From NCBI RefSeq assembly GCF_002777255.1, contig NZ_CP017634.1, positions 248,001-312,000 on the forward strand: a stretch of 64,000 nt of DNA, read 5' to 3'. The first letter of the stretch is position 1, and each line of letters starts with the position of its first letter. The position numbers and the translations under genes are program-made. The notes under the pieces are model-generated. The model worked only from the letters and a program-made list of their open reading frames with translations, ran no database searches and was not told the DNA's origin. This DNA comes from Candidatus Formimonas warabiya. GTDB lineage: Bacteria; Bacillota; Dehalobacteriia; Dehalobacteriales; Dehalobacteriaceae. Shown piece by piece: positions 8,298 to 15,814 of this stretch.

Positions 8298-9662
8298 ATG
8301 CTGATAAAATATCTTGATGCTATTTCCAAAATATTTGATCATGTAGATGCCTTAATTATTATTAATAAGCAGGGGATAGTGGAGTATTCCATTATCTATA
8401 ATCCGGAAATCCATAGTTTTGTGAATGACGGGTTTGTGGGAAAACATGTTTTTGAAGTTTATCCCTCATTAACTGAAGAGACCAGCAATCACTTTCGGGT
8501 GATGAAAAGTGGTCAGCCCATTATCAATGAAACAGAAACCATCACCGATATGAACGGGAAACAAATTACCTTTGTTAATTCTACTTTTCCCATTGAATAT
8601 AATTCGGAAATTATTGGCACCATCGAAGCATCTGTAATCGCATCGATGGGTGAAAAAATTCCTCATCAGTCTGCGCAGGCAATAAGGGGAGATAAACCAT
8701 CCCATTCCTTATATACTTTAGACGATATCATTACCATAAATCCGGGTTTGCTGGAAATAAAAGAAAAGATCAGGAGAGTTGCCCATACAGAATCTTCCGT
8801 TGTGATATCCGGAGATACAGGGACCGGAAAAGAACTTGTCGCCCAGGCTATCCATAGCCATAGCCAGAGGAGAAGCGAACCTTTTATATCTCTTAATTGT
8901 TCAGCTATCCCGGTAACGATTTTGGAAAGTATCTTGTTTGGAACAGTTAAAGGTAGTTTTACCGGGGCAGAAAACAAGAAAGGTTTATTTGAACTGGCGA
9001 ATAAAGGTACTTTGTTTCTGGATGAACTGAATTCCATGGATATGGCCATCCAATCTAAATTATTAAAAGCGATTGAAGAGAAAAAAATTCGGCGGGTGGG
9101 CGGTGAAGAAGAGATTGATATCAATATTCGGTTTATTGGGGCAATGAATGTAAATCCATTTAAAGCCATTGAAAGCGGGTTATTGAGAAAGGACTTGTTT
9201 TATCGCCTGAGTGTGATCCAGATCAATATGCCATCCCTTGTAGAAAGGCGGGAGGACATCAATATCTTAGTTGATTTTTTTATGAAAAAATACAATCTGG
9301 CCATGAAAAAAAATATTAACCAAATCAGCGATATCGTAAAAGAAACATTTAACAATTATGCTTGGCCAGGAAATGTGAGGGAGTTGAGAAACGCCGTGGA
9401 ATACGCTTTTAATATGGCCTCCAATAATTTCATTACTTTGAAAGAAATTCCGGAACATATTGTCTATCATAATTATAATAAAATCAAAGATTATCATGTG
9501 GGTGCCGGTCAAGAGAAACCTCTCAAGGAAATGGTGGAGTTTTATGAAAAAGAATTGATTACGAATACCTTATCCATAACGAAAAATATCACCCAGGCGG
9601 CGAAAAAACTGAAAATAACAAGACAGGCCCTGCAATATAAAATAGAAAAGTATGGGTTATAA
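8298..9662 (+). CDS. PAS-domain sigma-54-dependent transcriptional activator
   Basis: 454-aa enhancer-binding protein. Residues ~1-115 form a PAS sensor; ~140-370 the AAA+ domain with Walker A (SGDTGTGKE), Walker B (GTLFLDELN) and R-finger region (RKDLFYRLSV); the C-terminus is a Fis-type HTH (ITQAAKKLKITRQALQYKI). The sigma-54 contact loop reads GSFTGA rather than GAFTGA. ATG 8298 is chosen because GAGGTG (8286-8291) precedes it; GTG 8289 overlaps that site. The next gene, a lysine 2,3-aminomutase, has a textbook sigma-54 promoter, so this protein is its likely activator. The PAS ligand is unknown; an amino acid or a redox signal are possibilities. Confidence 0.92.
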   Translation: MLIKYLDAISKIFDHVDALIIINKQGIVEYSIIYNPEIHSFVNDGFVGKHVFEVYPSLTEETSNHFRVMKSGQPIINETETITDMNGKQITFVNSTFPIEYNSEIIGTIEASVIASMGEKIPHQSAQAIRGDKPSHSLYTLDDIITINPGLLEIKEKIRRVAHTESSVVISGDTGTGKELVAQAIHSHSQRRSEPFISLNCSAIPVTILESILFGTVKGSFTGAENKKGLFELANKGTLFLDELNSMDMAIQSKLLKAIEEKKIRRVGGEEEIDINIRFIGAMNVNPFKAIESGLLRKDLFYRLSVIQINMPSLVERREDINILVDFFMKKYNLAMKKNINQISDIVKETFNNYAWPGNVRELRNAVEYAFNMASNNFITLKEIPEHIVYHNYNKIKDYHVGAGQEKPLKEMVEFYEKELITNTLSITKNITQAAKKLKITRQALQYKIEKYGL

Positions 9663-9689
9663 AAAATTACTCGCGGAATAAGAAAAACG

Positions 9690-9706
9690 ATGATGTTATT
9701 TATCAT
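9690..9706. promoter_or_regulatory. Possible activator binding site (inverted repeat)
   Basis: ATGAT-N7-ATCAT inverted repeat about 140 bp upstream of the sigma-54 promoter, at the distance expected for an upstream activator site. Only one short palindrome is visible, so the assignment is tentative. Confidence 0.25.
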
Positions 9707-9722
9707 AAAAGGGAAAAGACAG

Positions 9723-9772
9723 AAGGCAATAAAACTTGCGAAAATAGGGTAAGTTTTTTTGCCTTTATTTTT
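9723..9772 (+). terminator. Terminator after the activator gene
   Basis: AAGGCAATAAAACTT (9723-9737) pairs with AAGTTTTTTTGCCTT (9751-9765) with a single mismatch, followed by TATTTTTG. Confidence 0.8.
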
Positions 9773-9847
9773 GTTGATATCAGTGCTAAGAAGCGGGAAA
9801 GGGTAATTTACCGCACTCTTCCTGGGAAATCAACCTTTGAGTTTGCT

Positions 9848-9865
9848 TTGGCACAATAGTTGCAT
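9848..9865 (+). promoter_or_regulatory. Sigma-54 (-24/-12) promoter of the aminomutase gene
   Basis: TTGGCAC (9848-9854), AATAG, TTGCAT (9860-9865): the invariant GG (9850-9851) and GC (9862-9863) are separated by exactly 10 bp, matching the RpoN consensus almost perfectly. Transcription should begin near 9874, leaving a ~44-nt leader before the start codon. Confidence 0.9.
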
Positions 9866-9917
9866 TAAGATACCGCAATCAGCTGATTTATTATTTAAGT
9901 TTTGGAGGTAATTACTC

Positions 9918-11186
9918 ATGCGAGCGTTCAAAGAAATCTCCCTTTGGAAGGATGTATCAGAGGAAAAATGGCATGATTGGCATTGGCAGATCGCTAATCG
10001 CATTACAAATCTAACACAATTAAAACAAGTTATCAATCTGACTAAGGAAGAGGAACGGGGTATTCATGATTGTTTAAAAAGTTTACGGATGGCGATCACG
10101 CCCTATTATGCAACACTGATGAGTCCTAGTGATCCCAAATGCCCTGTCCGCTTGCAGGCAGTTCCCACAGAACCGGAGCTCGTGCGCAATTCTGACGATT
10201 TAGATGATCCGACTTTTGAAGATATTGATTCCCCGGCACCCCATTTAACGCATCGATATCCGGATAGAGTGCTTTTTTTGGCTACCGATCAATGTTCCAT
10301 GTATTGCAGGCATTGTACACGCAGGCGCCTTGTCGGATCACAGGATGGAGCATATGGACCGGAAGAATTGGAAGCTGCATTTCAATATCTTCAAAAGACA
10401 CCCCAAGTCAGAGACGTGGTTGTCTCTGGGGGAGACCCATTAACACTCAGTACGGAAAGGCTGGAACAGATTATTAAAAGGCTGCGGGCAATTCCACACA
10501 TGGAAATAATTCGCATCGGAACCAGGGCCCCGGTTGTTATGCCTCAGAGAATCACGGATGAATTGTGTGACATGCTTCATCAATATCATCCGATCTGGCT
10601 GAATACGCATTTTAACAACCCCAAAGAAATAACGGCAGAATCTGAGCAGGCGTTAGCGAAGCTTGCTGATGCAGGAATTCCCCTGGGAAATCAGTCGGTG
10701 CTGCTCAAAGGGGTTAATGATTGCCCGAATATAATGAAAAAATTAGTTCAAACACTAGTCAAGAATCGTGTTCGCCCCTATTATTTATACCAGTGTGACC
10801 GGTCGGTAGGCATCCAACACTTCTGTACCTCGGTGGGAAAAGGGATAGAAATAATGGAAAGCTTGAGAGGTCATACATCCGGATTAAGCATACCAACTTA
10901 TGTGATCGAGGCGGTGGGAGGTGGGGGCAAATGTCCGGTTTTGCCTCAGTATCTAATTTCCCGAAATGACCGAAAAGTAATTTTAAGAAATTTCGAGGGT
11001 GTGATATCGACCTATACCGAACCCGAGGATAATCGAAGTGTCTGTGATTGCGAAGACTGTCAGGCTGAAAGGGCAAAAAAGGAGTTAAACGGCCTGAGGA
11101 ACTTTTATACAGATCGAAAAATAATGATGGAGCCAGGTGAGCTGCCAAGAGCAAAGAGAAGAAAAAATGCGGGTCCTGTAGCATAG
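9918..11186 (+). CDS. kamA: Lysine 2,3-aminomutase (radical SAM, PLP)
   Basis: 422-aa KamA/AblA-type enzyme interconverting L-lysine and L-beta-lysine. The radical-SAM cluster motif CSMYCRHC is at C126/C130/C133. The PLP-lysine region is GGGGKCPVLPQY and the C-terminal zinc-type cysteines lie in CDCEDC. Of the two acidic residues that bind the substrate epsilon-amine in the Clostridium enzyme (D293 and D330), the first is kept (D294 in QCDRS) and the second is Glu (E331 in VIEAVGGGGK); the Lys/Asn pair of glutamate 2,3-aminomutase is absent. Ribosome site GGAGGT at 9903-9908. No kamDE, kdd, kce or acetyltransferase ablB is nearby, so fermentation versus osmolyte use is open. Sigma-54 dependent. 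Confidence 0.9.
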   Translation: MRAFKEISLWKDVSEEKWHDWHWQIANRITNLTQLKQVINLTKEEERGIHDCLKSLRMAITPYYATLMSPSDPKCPVRLQAVPTEPELVRNSDDLDDPTFEDIDSPAPHLTHRYPDRVLFLATDQCSMYCRHCTRRRLVGSQDGAYGPEELEAAFQYLQKTPQVRDVVVSGGDPLTLSTERLEQIIKRLRAIPHMEIIRIGTRAPVVMPQRITDELCDMLHQYHPIWLNTHFNNPKEITAESEQALAKLADAGIPLGNQSVLLKGVNDCPNIMKKLVQTLVKNRVRPYYLYQCDRSVGIQHFCTSVGKGIEIMESLRGHTSGLSIPTYVIEAVGGGGKCPVLPQYLISRNDRKVILRNFEGVISTYTEPEDNRSVCDCEDCQAERAKKELNGLRNFYTDRKIMMEPGELPRAKRRKNAGPVA

Positions 11187-11198
11187 GGACCCTTTTTT
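11171..11198 (+). terminator. Terminator overlapping the kamA stop codon
   Basis: GGGTCC (11171-11176) and GGGACCC (11186-11192) followed by TTTTTT. The hairpin begins inside the last codons of kamA. Confidence 0.8.
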
Positions 11199-11331
11199 AT
11201 ACTCGGATAGTATTAAACGTCTCGATAATTTCAGGATTATTGGTTACGAGGTCAAAAACCTGTTCTACAGTGAGGGTGGTCACAATACACAGGGCCAGAG
11301 CTATATAGTTACGAACATTTCTATTTTTCAC
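11197..11331 (-). CDS. Small hypothetical protein, 44 aa
   Basis: A 44-codon frame starting at GTG (11331-11329 on the complementary strand), 6 bases after a very strong GGAGGAG ribosome site. The product starts VKNRNVRNYIALALC, has a hydrophobic stretch (IALALCIVTTLTV) and an acidic C-terminal half (NNPEIIETFN). The frame is open further upstream to a TTG at 11388, but without a ribosome site there. I recognise no family. The ribosome site argues that it is translated; the convergent end overlaps the kamA terminator. Confidence 0.5.
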   Translation of the reverse strand: MKNRNVRNYIALALCIVTTLTVEQVFDLVTNNPEIIETFNTIRV

Positions 11332-11528
11332 TTTCGTCTCCTCCGATGCTAGATACTGTCTGTAATTAATAGTGCCCTGACTAGCCAAAATTAAACTATT
11401 AACTTTATGTCACTTTATCCATTTTTTGAGCCGGCGCACGGCCCAATTGATTAGTAAGGCCTGAACATGTCCGAAAGCAGCCAGTATTTTTTCTCTATGA
11501 ATGTTATACTAAAAGCGAGGTGAAATAG

Positions 11529-13049
11529 ATGGCCAAAAAAGAAATACAACCGATCCTTTTAGACGACAAAGCGTGCTATGCTGCTTTAAGTGCGCATGAT
11601 ACGCGCTTTGACGGCCGTTTTTTTGTTGGTGTTTCTTCTACCGGCATCTATTGTCGTCCGGTCTGCCCGGTAAAGCTGCCTAAGGAAGAAAATTGTTCCT
11701 ATTTTGTCAGTGCGGCTGCAGCTGAAGCGGCGGGATACAGGCCATGCCTCAGATGCCGTCCGGAATTGGCGCCGGGCCTGGCTCCGGCGGGTGCTGTAGC
11801 CCGGATTGCCCGTAAGGCCGCATTCATCATGGAAGAGGATTGTTTGACTGACCATAAGATCTCTGACCTGGCCCATATGCTGGGGATTACGGATCGGCAT
11901 TTGCGCCGGGCTTTTTCTGCTGAATACGGGGTGTCTCCCGTGCAATATCTGCAGACTTGGAAATTGCTTTTGGCAAAAAATTTGCTTACCGATACCCAAC
12001 TTTCCGTAACGGAAGTAGCATTGATCGCAGGTTTTGGCAGTATCCGCAGATTTAATGATCTGTTCAAAAAGCATTACCGGTTTACGCCGAGCCAGCTCAG
12101 GGGTATAGGCAAAAATGTTCCGGAAAATCAGGAGGGAATTACCCTGCCCCTGGGCTACCGGCCTCCCTATGCATGGGATCAGCTGATTTCCTTTCTTGCC
12201 GCTCGTGCCGTGCCGGGTGTGGAAAGTGTGAGAGACGGTGTTTACCGCCGCACAGTAACGATCCAGAACGGGGAAGCCAGTTATCAGGGCTGGGTCTCCG
12301 TTGCCAATATGCCGAAGAAAAATTCTCTTTCCGTTACCCTGGCTCCGGTACTTTTACCCGTTTTATCCCGGGTGCTGGCACGGATAAGAGGTCTTTTTGA
12401 TGTAAATAGCAGTCCCCTGGAAATATCTGAAAAGCTCACAATTATGAATGCGCTTGTGCCGGATATCTGCATGCCGGGGATCCGCTTACCGGGGTGTTTT
12501 GATCCCTTTGAAATGTCAGTGCGCGCCGTTTTGGGGCAGCAGGTGACGGTTCAGGCTGCACGTACGCTGGCCATGCGTTTCGCCGCTGCCTTTGGTAAGA
12601 AAATCCTGACTCCCTTTGAAGAGCTGAACGTGACCTTTCCCGGTCCGGATCTTATTTATGGCCTTGAAGCTCCCATCGAAAACCATTTGGGTCCTCTAGG
12701 CATAACAGGCGCGCGCGCACGTTCCATTTTTGCTTTGGCCGAAGCTTTAGTGACCGGCTCGATTTCATTTTCCCAGCGTGCCGACCCGGAGCAGGAGATG
12801 GAAAAGCTGCTCAAACTTCCCGGATTTGGTTTGTGGACCGTCCAATATATTGGCATGCGTGCCCTTAACTGGCCGGATGCTTTTCCTCATACCGATTATG
12901 GAGTAAAGAAGGCACTTTTCGGCATGACACCCAAGGAGATTTTGGATGTATCGCAGGCATGGAGACCGTGGCGCTCCTATGCAACCATTACCTTATGGAG
13001 TTCACTGGAGAAAAAGATAAAAATTAAGAAGGGGTTGGGAAAATTATGA
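11529..13049 (+). CDS. Ada-type regulator fused to AlkA-like 3-methyladenine DNA glycosylase
   Basis: 506-aa adaptive-response protein. Residues ~10-85: Ada zinc-binding/methyl-acceptor domain with the four-Cys set in GIYCRPVCPVK and CLRCRPE. Residues ~95-195: AraC-type double HTH (ISDLAHMLGITDRHLRRAF; VTEVALIAGFGSIRRFNDLF). Residues ~200-310: AlkA N-terminal domain. Residues ~330-500: HhH-GPD glycosylase with LPGFGLWTVQYIGMRAL and the catalytic Asp in PHTDYGVKK. It senses methyl-phosphotriesters and excises alkylated bases. ATG 11529 follows GAGGTGAAA. The stop overlaps the ogt start by 4 bp, so the two are translationally coupled and probably autoregulated. Confidence 0.93.
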   Translation: MAKKEIQPILLDDKACYAALSAHDTRFDGRFFVGVSSTGIYCRPVCPVKLPKEENCSYFVSAAAAEAAGYRPCLRCRPELAPGLAPAGAVARIARKAAFIMEEDCLTDHKISDLAHMLGITDRHLRRAFSAEYGVSPVQYLQTWKLLLAKNLLTDTQLSVTEVALIAGFGSIRRFNDLFKKHYRFTPSQLRGIGKNVPENQEGITLPLGYRPPYAWDQLISFLAARAVPGVESVRDGVYRRTVTIQNGEASYQGWVSVANMPKKNSLSVTLAPVLLPVLSRVLARIRGLFDVNSSPLEISEKLTIMNALVPDICMPGIRLPGCFDPFEMSVRAVLGQQVTVQAARTLAMRFAAAFGKKILTPFEELNVTFPGPDLIYGLEAPIENHLGPLGITGARARSIFALAEALVTGSISFSQRADPEQEMEKLLKLPGFGLWTVQYIGMRALNWPDAFPHTDYGVKKALFGMTPKEILDVSQAWRPWRSYATITLWSSLEKKIKIKKGLGKL

Positions 13050-13573
13050 TCTATACTTGTACCGTCGATACGCCTTTAGGGGCGATGACGGCTTCCGCGG
13101 AAAAAGGAGCGCTCACCGGATTATGGTTTCTGGGAGAAAAATACTATCCGCCTAAAACAGACACATGGGTGAGTGCGCCTGATGATACTGTTTTTCAGGC
13201 ATTGCAAGTTTGGTTGTCGGATTATTTTTCCGGTAAGAATTCCAAACCTAACCTGCGGCTTGATCCCCAAGGAACGCCTTTTCAGAAAACTGTTTGGGAG
13301 ATCCTTTTAAAAATCCCTTATGGGCAAGTTACTACTTACGGCGAGATTGCAAAGAAGATTGCCCTGCTGCGGGGAGTGCCCTCTATGTCTGCCCAAGCTG
13401 TAGGCGGTGCCGTGGGGCATAACCCTATTTCTATCCTGATTCCATGCCACAGGGTCATTGGCTCCAATGGAAGCCTCACGGGTTATGCAGGAGGTATTGA
13501 CAAAAAGAAGGCCTTACTTGAGCTGGAATATGTAGATCTGGACCGTCATTTTGATACGAAAAACCGTGGATAA
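13046..13573 (+). CDS. ogt: Methylated-DNA--protein-cysteine methyltransferase
   Basis: 175-aa suicide repair protein that takes O6-alkyl groups from guanine onto its own cysteine. Catalytic motif IPCHRVIG at about residues 131-138, with the binding-wing motif LTGYAGGIDKK after it and the HTH region TTYGEIAKKI before. The ATGA overlap with the Ada/AlkA gene gives a two-gene alkylation-damage operon in which the sensor/glycosylase and the direct-reversal enzyme are made together. Confidence 0.95.
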   Translation: MIYTCTVDTPLGAMTASAEKGALTGLWFLGEKYYPPKTDTWVSAPDDTVFQALQVWLSDYFSGKNSKPNLRLDPQGTPFQKTVWEILLKIPYGQVTTYGEIAKKIALLRGVPSMSAQAVGGAVGHNPISILIPCHRVIGSNGSLTGYAGGIDKKKALLELEYVDLDRHFDTKNRG

Positions 13574-13594
13574 AATAAGTCCACGGTTCTTTTT
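13562..13594. terminator. Terminator between convergent ogt and pseudouridine synthase genes
   Basis: Perfect arms AACCGTGGA (13562-13570) and TCCACGGTT (13580-13588) followed by CTTTTTC. It can serve ogt; the reverse side has fewer T residues. Confidence 0.75.
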
Positions 13595-13619
13595 CTGATG
13601 ATTTTCGGGTCAGATACTA

Positions 13620-14519
13620 CTACTTCTTTACCAGTTGATCGATAGCTTTCTGGATGTCTGCCGCCAAGGGAACCTCTAGAATGATTTCTTTTCCACTGCG
13701 CGGGTGGATGAAGCATAGCCTGTCGGCGTGCAGCGCCTGCCGGTCTATCCATGGTGAAGGAAACCCGTATAGGAGGTCGCCGCATACCGGGTGGCCGAGA
13801 AAGCTCAAATGCACCCGGATCTGATGGGTGCGGCCGGTCTCCAGTTTTAGGGAGAGCAAGGTGTGTCCCGGATATCGATCAAGGACTTTGTAATGGGTGA
13901 CCGCCGGACTTCCCTCTTGATGGACTACTCTCCGGCGCCTTTCCTCATCGGGCCGGGCAATGGGCTGGTCGACACGACCACAGTCTTTGGCCAGCTCGCC
14001 TTCGACCAAGGCGATATATCTTCGCTCAAGGATGCGGCCCTTTCTCTTATTAAATATACTCTGGTGGGCAAACTGGCTTTTCCCGATGAGGACCAATCCA
14101 GAAGTGTCCCTATCCAGGCGGTTTATGGGGCGAAAAAGGGTGTTCCGGCCCAATCCCTGCCAGTAATAGGTGACCGCATTAGCTAAGGTACCGGTACCTC
14201 CCATTTTGGAGGGGTGCGTGGACATCCCCGGAGGCTTGTTCACCACCAGAAAGTCCTCATCTTCGTAAACGATGTTCAGGGGAATAGGCTCCGGAATGAT
14301 TCTGTTCTCCTCGGGAAAGTCCATATCAATGATAACCAAATCTCCGGAATGGATGCGGCAGTTCGTGCGGGCCGTGTACCCATTTACCTTTATTTTACTC
14401 TGCTGTTTGAGCTTTACCACCAGAGCATGGGATAATGAAAGTTTCCCGTACAGGATATCACGCAGAAAAGTATCCTCATCGAGAGCATCTGCGGTGTATG
14501 TTAGCTGTGTATGATTCAA
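13620..14519 (-). CDS. RluA-family pseudouridine synthase
   Basis: 299-aa RNA pseudouridine synthase. An S4-like N-terminal part (residues ~1-85) precedes the catalytic domain with the invariant Asp in NRLDRDTSGLVL. Other family motifs are VVNKPPGMSTHPS, RRYIALVEG, LETGRTHQIRVHLSFLGHPVCGD and ALHADRLCFIHP. Position specificity within rRNA or tRNA cannot be told from the sequence. It starts with TTG at 14519, 6-7 bases after GTGAGGAAA on the complementary strand; no ATG is better placed. Divergent from the next gene. Confidence 0.9.
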   Translation of the reverse strand: MNHTQLTYTADALDEDTFLRDILYGKLSLSHALVVKLKQQSKIKVNGYTARTNCRIHSGDLVIIDMDFPEENRIIPEPIPLNIVYEDEDFLVVNKPPGMSTHPSKMGGTGTLANAVTYYWQGLGRNTLFRPINRLDRDTSGLVLIGKSQFAHQSIFNKRKGRILERRYIALVEGELAKDCGRVDQPIARPDEERRRRVVHQEGSPAVTHYKVLDRYPGHTLLSLKLETGRTHQIRVHLSFLGHPVCGDLLYGFPSPWIDRQALHADRLCFIHPRSGKEIILEVPLAADIQKAIDQLVKK

Positions 14520-14610
14520 TTTTTCCTCACTTTTTACAATTTGTCCTTCTTATTTCCGATTTTAACATAAATACGGGTGACATGAAAGTTTGGAGAAGGG
14601 GAAGTTACGA

Positions 14611-14639
14611 TTGACACTGAAGTCATTTTCGTCTATTAT
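14611..14639 (+). promoter_or_regulatory. Sigma-A promoter of the cyclohydrolase-like gene
   Basis: TTGACA (14611-14616), 17 bp, TATTAT (14634-14639): near-consensus vegetative promoter, 44 bp before the start codon. Constitutive expression is therefore plausible. Confidence 0.75.
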
Positions 14640-14683
14640 ATATGGGATTATTTGCAAAAATACATAATGAGAAGAGGTAATTT

Positions 14684-15682
14684 ATGCTCTTACCGCTTAG
14701 TCAAATACCTGAACTTAGTCCAAATCTTCAGGCTTTTTCACTGGTTCATGAATTCATGTCCCGATGCGAACAACTGCGCGTCAAAGTTTTCGAGCAGCGT
14801 GGTGCTACGGTGATCGACTGCGGCGTTCATGTCGAAGGAGGCCTGGAAGCAGGAATTCTATTTTCTAAAATTTGCCTGGGCGGATTAGCCGACGTTAAAT
14901 TGAACTGGGCAGATATCAACGGACTGCGCTTCCCCGCGGTGGAAGTATTTACCGATCATCCCATCCGTGCTTGCATGGCTTCCCAATATGCCGGCTGGCC
15001 CATTAAAAGTGGGAATCAATTATTCATGGGTTCCGGACCGGCCTGTGCCATTGTTCATCGGGGCAGTCTATTTCGCATGCTGGGCTATGAAGACCGCTCC
15101 GAGATTGCCATCCTCTGTTTAGAATCTCATAAACTGCCTACGCATGATGTGATTGAGCACATTATTGAGGCATGCTGCTGCAAGCCGAAGAATCTTTATG
15201 TTTTGGTGGCTCCTACCACCTCCCTGGTGGGAACAGTTCAGGTGGCGGCACGGGCCTTGGAAACGGGATTATTTAAACTGAGAAGAATCGGTTATGATTT
15301 GGGAAAGATCCTCTCCGGTGGCGGCGTTTGTCCCGTTTCCCCCGTAGCGCACAATACGCTTAGTGGGTTAGGACGAACCAATGATGCCATCTCTTATGGG
15401 TCAACGGTACTTTGTAACCTTCGCGATGAGGATGAAACATTAAAGCAGGTAGTGAAGCAAGTTCCGTCCTGTGCTTCGGCAGAATATGGGCGGGCTTACA
15501 TGGAAATCAGCACAGGCCACGATAATTTTTTTAATCTAAGCCCGGATCAGTTTAATCCTGCTGTCGTGTGGTTATGTAATCTGAACAGCGGGAACTCATT
15601 TCATGCCGGAGTTTTACGGCCGGATGTTTTGTCCCGGTCATTTGGTTTAGAATATGCGGATCCGGAGGGGGAGAGAAGTTAA
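14684..15682 (+). CDS. Methenyltetrahydromethanopterin cyclohydrolase homologue
   Basis: 332-aa protein with the Mch fold signatures: TVIDCGVHVEGGLEAG and CLGGLADVKL near the N-terminus, SQYAGWPI followed by FMGSGPACAI around residue 110, VLVAPTTSLVGTVQVAARALE near 180, and GRTNDAISYGS near 240. In archaea and methylotrophs Mch hydrolyses methenyl-H4MPT to formyl-H4MPT. Firmicutes use tetrahydrofolate (FolD) for this step, and no other H4MPT gene is in the window, so the substrate here may differ. AAGAGGTAA precedes ATG 14684. An acyl-CoA-ligase-like gene follows 132 bp downstream. Homology is strong; the activity is not proven. Confidence 0.82.
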   Translation: MLLPLSQIPELSPNLQAFSLVHEFMSRCEQLRVKVFEQRGATVIDCGVHVEGGLEAGILFSKICLGGLADVKLNWADINGLRFPAVEVFTDHPIRACMASQYAGWPIKSGNQLFMGSGPACAIVHRGSLFRMLGYEDRSEIAILCLESHKLPTHDVIEHIIEACCCKPKNLYVLVAPTTSLVGTVQVAARALETGLFKLRRIGYDLGKILSGGGVCPVSPVAHNTLSGLGRTNDAISYGSTVLCNLRDEDETLKQVVKQVPSCASAEYGRAYMEISTGHDNFFNLSPDQFNPAVVWLCNLNSGNSFHAGVLRPDVLSRSFGLEYADPEGERS

Positions 15683-15814
15683 ATTAGAAGCTATTGATTA
15701 ACGGATGGTACCACTTTATAATAATATAGTATAGTGTTTTGTTATTTTATGTAGTACGGATTATTTTTAAATATAAAATACTTCATGTTTGTAGAACGGG
15801 AGGATAGATCAATC

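Noticed and set aside
9918-11186. Glutamate 2,3-aminomutase as the identity of the aminomutase
   Set aside because: The Lys/Asn substrate residues reported for that enzyme are absent; an acidic pair (D294/E331) is present, as expected for a basic substrate.
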